Below the pieces are notes generated by a model that saw nothing but the letters and a program-made list of their open reading frames with translations, had not been told where the DNA came from and ran no database searches. A stretch of 64,000 nt of DNA from Gonapodya prolifera JEL478. Taxonomy: Eukaryota > Monoblepharomycota > Monoblepharidomycetes > Monoblepharidales > Gonapodyaceae. Positions 58,581 to 64,000 of the stretch are shown in pieces (position 1 is the stretch's first letter; each line of letters starts with the position of its first letter). The stretch covers positions 88,399 to 152,398 of the forward strand of contig KQ965841.1 of NCBI GenBank assembly GCA_001574975.1. The letters run 5' to 3'. A program made the position numbers and the translations under genes.

Positions 58581-60618
58581 TTACTCTCCCACATCAATCA
58601 ACGGCCGATCGGCTCCCAGCTCCGGTGCAGTCCCAGCTGCAGGTCCACCCCTCCTTCCTCTCACCTGTCCTTGTAGGTTGTTTGCCACGCTCACGACACC
58701 TTTCCACGCATTACGCAACCCTTCCCGGACCGATTTCGCCGACCCAGCAGGTTGCTCGTGGAGGAGTTCATCCTCGTCATCGGCAAATCCATTCTCCAGT
58801 TCTCGTGCGCCATCTCCATCATCCCCATCCGCCACTTCCACCAACACAGCGGTCGGAACTTGTTTGCGCCATTTCTCCGCCCACGCCTTCGCCGCCTTCA
58901 CAGCGCCAGCACTGATCAGAGAGAGACTAAAAAGCACCGTCAACGACCCAACCGATCCAAGCCACGTCGCGTAGATAGACAAACCCGCGACTGGCATAGG
59001 GAGATCGGTTTCGAGTGACCCGCCGATGCGAGTCTTTGCAAGGAATTCGCCGTTGCGGTCAATGACGGCGCTGATACCGTAGGGGTTTATGTCGCAGGTG
59101 AACGCAGGAACGGACGCCGAGCGAGACAGAGAGGCCAAGGTAGCCAGACGGTCCTCTGCGGCTGCAGCATGCCACAGGGACGCAGGATTGAGAAGGATCG
59201 GTTGGTGGGACGATGGTGCCGACGCGATGGCCGGAAGGAGGAGAGACGGGAAAGAGGCATCCAAACAGATTGAAGGAATAATGGTGATGTTGACTGTCTT
59301 GGGATGACCTGGGGGCCTGCGCGATGGCGGAATGGGAAGTGAGATGGCAAGCGATGGGATGGGTCCTGTCCCAGGCAGAAAGGACGACGTTTCTGCGATG
59401 GGCACAAGTGCGCGCTTGAGATAAGTGAGAGCCAGTTTGCCGTTGGCGGGGGAGAAGAGAAGCAGGGCTTGAGCAAGCTTCCCTGGGGCGCTCGGCTTCA
59501 CCGACGGCTCCTCGAGGGGTGCCAAGAGATCCCATGGGCCTGACACGGCGGCTCCAACGAGAACATGTCGTGTGCGGGCGACTGAAGAGACAGAGGTGAT
59601 GAGTTCTACGAGATCGGTTTTGGAGGCGATGCGGAGCGAGGATTCGGGCCAGAGGAGGATTTTCGAGCCGCGCCCGGCGAGCATGTCTGCAGCGAACACG
59701 TAAAGAAAAGAGAGTTTTAGCGTAGTGGCAGGTAAGAAGCGCGTTACATGACAAGAAAATGGAAACGTGCTCCTCATGGAAGTGGAGAGCACGTGCCTGC
59801 TCTATTCATTCGCGTGGGTGAAAACATGCCCATAGTCATAGCATCGCAGTCTCAAAATCCCGTGTACTCCTACGTACGAATGGGAAAGGAAACTCACCAG
59901 TTTCGGTAACGTATTCCGCAAGACCAGGAGTTTCACCTCGGGGCCGCACGCAAGCGACCTCTATGACATGACTTTGCTCTGGCGTCGCAACGCTCTGAGA
60001 AACTTTGAGTGTTGCTGGGAGTATCAGAAGGAGGAATCCGAGGGCGGAACATAGGATGATTCGACGGCGAAAAGACTTCAAATGGGGCCGGAACGAGGAT
60101 AGTTCGCCAGAGAGGAATGCTACGACGGTGGCTACAGCAGCGACGACAAAGTCGATTACCTCTGGCCCCAGCAGCGGTAGAATCCACGCGATAATCGAGT
60201 TTTGCGGTGTCCAAGTCAACGACCGACCGAGGGCACCAGCACGGGAGAGAACCGACCAGCCGGTTGCCCATATGAGTGGAAAGGAGAGGGGAGAATGAAG
60301 GCCAGAAAAAACGAACAGGAGAGCGGGAATGTTGACCGAAAGCGACCCGAGTAAGGATAGCACCAGACCAAGTGCCGTTGATTGAGCAGCATCGAGCGAG
60401 GCCGGAAGTAGCGACATTGCTGTACCGAGAACCAACGTTGCAATCGCGAGAAGCGACCGTATTGGATGAGATTTTGAGTTACCAATGATTGCTACGAGAA
60501 GCGAAAGGGCAACGAGGGTCGCAGGGAATGTTTTGTTGAGACCTGTTCCCAGAAATGCGCTCAATCCGACGACGATCAACTCCAGAGACAGATCCATCAA
60601 GCCACTGCTCGTCATCAT
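58581..60618 (-). CDS. Membrane carbon-nitrogen hydrolase, Lnt-like (apolipoprotein N-acyltransferase type)
   Basis: Bacterial Lnt acylates lipoproteins with a nitrilase-fold domain set among membrane helices (family knowledge). Two exons (60618-59898 and 59686-58581) give 1827 nt, 608 residues, intact. Exon one is almost all membrane helices (ELIVVGLSAFLGTGL, TALGLVLSLLGSLSVNIPAL, ILCSALGFLLLILPATL). Exon two carries the nitrilase domain with the Glu-Lys-Cys triad: LLWPESS (Glu 255), YLKRALVPIAE (Lys 331) and PSICLDASFP (Cys 381). Spacing is close to bacterial Lnt, and INPYGISAVIDRNGEFLAKT also fits. A helix near residue 465-485 and an acidic tail follow. Eukaryotic relatives exist in some fungi; their substrate is not settled, and I infer membrane acyl or amide transfer only. 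The first ATG is 60618; a GTG lies further upstream in frame. Confidence 0.82.
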
Positions 60619-60718
60619 TTGAGATTGTGTTGCTGTGGCCACTCGTTCTCCACTTCATTTCACAAAAGTCGATCCCATGCGTATAATTATCGAACTGTGA
60701 AAACTACTGTGAATGTCG

Positions 60719-62010
60719 CTAACTATCCACTATGTAATCGCGTCCGCAAAATCTGCATTGGGTGCTTTCAGTCACATTGGTGGGAACCCCGCAATGAAGG
60801 CACTTCTTGCTATCTACTCCCAGCTTGCCCAGGACGCGCAATTCGGTAATGAAATAAATGAAGCTTTGGCAGGTAAGAAGGTGTTGGGCGATACCAACTG
60901 TATCGCTGTCTGGGGATTCGATATCGATATTCTCACCCCAAACCAACGTGTTGAGGTGGCCGAGTTTCAAGAGAACGTGATTGATAGTGGTGACTTTTGC
61001 AATACCACAGTAATAGAGCGGCAGAGTTTTGAGGCGAGGACTATATATCGCGAGATCGTTGACAAAATTTGACTCGGAGCAGATGATCTGTTCAATGGTA
61101 AGACTCGTCAGCTGTGTGTGACCAGAACTGCATTGGATCACTGGTAGGAACCCTTCCTGAAAATCGATATTTGATCCTTTGAAGTGTTGCTCTTCAAGGC
61201 CATTCTGGATGCATTCCAGCAGGGCATCCTTCTTTTTGCCGTTCGCTGACCAGGGTTGCTAATGTCAAGCCAGATCCGAAGCACTCTGAGATTTTTGAGA
61301 CTTGTAAGGCTTTGGTACACCTCCACACTTAAGGTAGCATTGGAATCATAGCTTCTGTGAAGAATTAGGCATCGAAGTGAACGCCGTAAAGTGGCGAGAT
61401 TTTGCAGCGAATCTCGTACCCCAATCACCGTAAGGGATACCAGGTTTGGGGTTTCCTTCAGAGCCGAGTCAAGGAGGTGTTGGTCTGAGTCGTTCCACAG
61501 CGACACTTGAAGATCCCGAATTGAACTGCCTCTGTTACAAGCATTAATGGCTGGAACCCATGAGGAAAATCCCGGGCCCGTTATGAGTATCGATCGCACT
61601 GATAATGCGACCTGTCTCAAAAAGTCCATGACTTCCGGTATCTCTCCATCGGGGACATCTCCCGTTGATATTTTAACGATGTGAGGTCGTACCAAATCCT
61701 TGCTTTCTGAGCGCAAGGCTTCGTAGCGGCAGCGAATGGCCTGCCAAAAAGATGTTTCGCCCCGCCAGGCGAAGAGCGGTGGACGGAAATCGATCGTGCG
61801 CCAGCTCAACCTGGTTGCTGACCATGCCACGGTAACTGCACCATCGACGGGCCCATCGAGAGGCAGACGATGTACATCAGAGCCCACATGTAGAGAGATG
61901 TCTCAAATACTCACTTCACAAGAGCGTACTGTCCCAGTGTTTTTGGATCATCACGAACGAAGTCGAAAATCCGGTACATAACATCGCGATGCGGCCGAAA
62001 GGCTCTTCGA
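60719..62010 (-). CDS. F-box/leucine-rich-like protein, lineage-specific family
   Basis: An F-box-like start reads MYRIFDFVRDDPKTLGQYAL (~61980), followed by a GTGAGT intron. The next long exon (from ~61887) carries LSWRTIDFRPPLFAWRGETS, FWQAIRCRYEALRSES and weak leucine-rich helices (LLDSALKETPNLVSLTVIG, LATLRRSLRCLILH, VEVYQSLTSLKNLRVLRIWL). Near 61250-61230 the frame changes from LDISNPGQ to KKDALLECIQNGLEEQHF, through either a one-base shift or an unseen intron. It then runs FQEGFLPVIQCSSGHTQLTS to the stop at 60719. The C-terminus includes CLHCGVP...CRFCGRDY, two CxxC pairs like a small zinc ribbon. The relic at 17890-18544 is a clear paralogue. Likely an SCF-type adaptor by its F-box; the target is unknown. 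Confidence 0.6.
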
Positions 62011-62226
62011 TACGAGCGGCCGGTCAGGATGAGAGGAACCTCCAGAATCCATCACGAAAGGAAGAGTCAAAATCAGAAAGATTTGAGGCAGAATAATATT
62101 CAAAGCTTTGAGTGAAATTGAACGGCACAAAGTTTCCACGCAATATGTGCACATGTATTCTTGACCCTCAACGCTCGATACACCAGGATCTCCAGACGAG
62201 CGATACCCAAACAAACTAACAACCCA

Positions 62227-63423
<1,197 letters not shown>

Positions 63424-63930
63424 GGCTAATTTTCCGTTGATTTCAGTACCGAGGGGATCCGCGGAGGGGCGAGAAAGTAGGAAGGGAGTTTGGTGAGGGT
63501 GGCAACAACAGAATCGTCATGGGACGGCTCAATTGAGGAATCCCTCGTCCTCCGTCACGAATTCGACATTGTTCAGATTCGAAGTGCCTCTTCTCGTTGT
63601 CTGACATGATATCCCTCCGTCGTCCTTGACTTCTTTGTGTCTCCGCACTCCGACATTTCCACCCATCCATCCATCCCTTCCACCCATCCAACGGATCCTA
63701 TTCCACCAATATTCCACGGATTCCATTCATTATTCGTCCCGCACGGGGTATGGTGGGGAGTATTCACCTGTGTCGCGCTGGAATGGGGGCAAATTTTCAA
63801 AGTCTGAAAGGCACTTTTTGCCAGATTTGTTGTGTGCACTGCAAAACCATTCTCCTCCAATCACGACGATTTGCCTCTTCTTTTCATTTTCCAATAGATT
63901 AAAGCTATTCCCCTTGTCCCAGCTGCCGTC

Positions 63931-64000
63931 ATGGCCGCAATTTCTAATTTTTGTACTGTGAACCGCCCTGATGGCCCAATGAGCGCCAGAATGCGTAAAT
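63931..64000 (+). CDS. Possible start of a gene running out of the window
   Basis: ATG at 63931 opens MAAISNFCTVNRPDGPMSAR and stays open to the last base. The Lys/Gly context and position downstream of a divergent promoter region fit a gene start, but about 23 codons are too few to identify it. The 510-base gap between the uS7 start and this point holds CCATC-rich simple sequence at about 63660-63700. Confidence 0.25.
   Translation, partial: MAAISNFCTVNRPDGPMSARMRK

Noticed and set aside
63443-63860. Minus-strand frames with GWMDGW-type repeats upstream of the uS7 gene
   Set aside because: They are translations of CCATC-type simple sequence in the promoter region.

Overview
The window looks like nuclear DNA from a fungus, probably an early-diverging (chytrid-like) one; that placement is inference. 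Genes are split by many short GT-AG introns (mostly 57-110 nt), spacing is compact, and the gene content is fungal: GCN1, VAC8, a fungal-type cellular RNA-dependent RNA polymerase (RdRP), an AIR1/2-like zinc-knuckle protein, a JEN1-type carboxylate transporter and a secreted chitin-binding protein. Three places carry N bases in or near genes, so single-base assembly errors are a live alternative wherever a frame is broken.

Layout. 1-6108 (+): 3' part of GCN1. 6463-7633 (-): CIA30/NDUFAF1. 7971-10887 (+): a seven-helix receptor-like gene and a second, broken receptor-like region. 11088-13087 (+): a DNAJC3/P58IPK-type TPR-J protein. 14461-15798 (+): secreted Cys-rich protein with a chitin-binding module. 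15959-17114 (-): glutathione S-transferase. 17890-18544 (+): relic of a leucine-rich F-box-type gene. 18764-20441 (-): MINPP/phytase-type histidine phosphatase. 21393-24188 (+): VAC8. 24.3-29.3 kb: non-coding DNA built from diverged repeats, interrupted by a broken F-box gene. 29766-32777 (+): DDX42-type DEAD-box helicase. 33126-34108 (+): unidentified multi-exon gene. 34.2-37.9 kb: repeat-rich non-coding DNA with a long inverted repeat. 37956-43126 (-): cellular RdRP. 43301-45357 (-): AIR1/2-like protein.

45.5-55 kb is a duplicated neighbourhood: two short-chain dehydrogenases, a third SDR 3' end left as a relic, and two MYND zinc-finger paralogues, each damaged differently. Guanylate kinase (-) and the polymerase subunit RPB8 (+) sit head to head between them. 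55268-55747 (-) is another F-box protein. 56712-58352 (+) is a JEN1-like transporter with several coding lesions. 58581-60618 (-) is an Lnt-like carbon-nitrogen hydrolase with multiple membrane spans. 60719-62010 (-) is an F-box/LRR-like gene whose closest visible relative is the relic at 17.9 kb. 62227-63423 (-) is ribosomal protein uS7 (RPS5).

Most genes are unrelated housekeeping genes, as expected in a eukaryote. The parts with most to add are the two repeat-rich non-coding blocks, the RdRP beside one of them, and the set of broken or duplicated accessory genes (F-box/LRR, MYND, SDR, JEN1-like). No CRISPR array, rRNA or convincing tRNA was seen.
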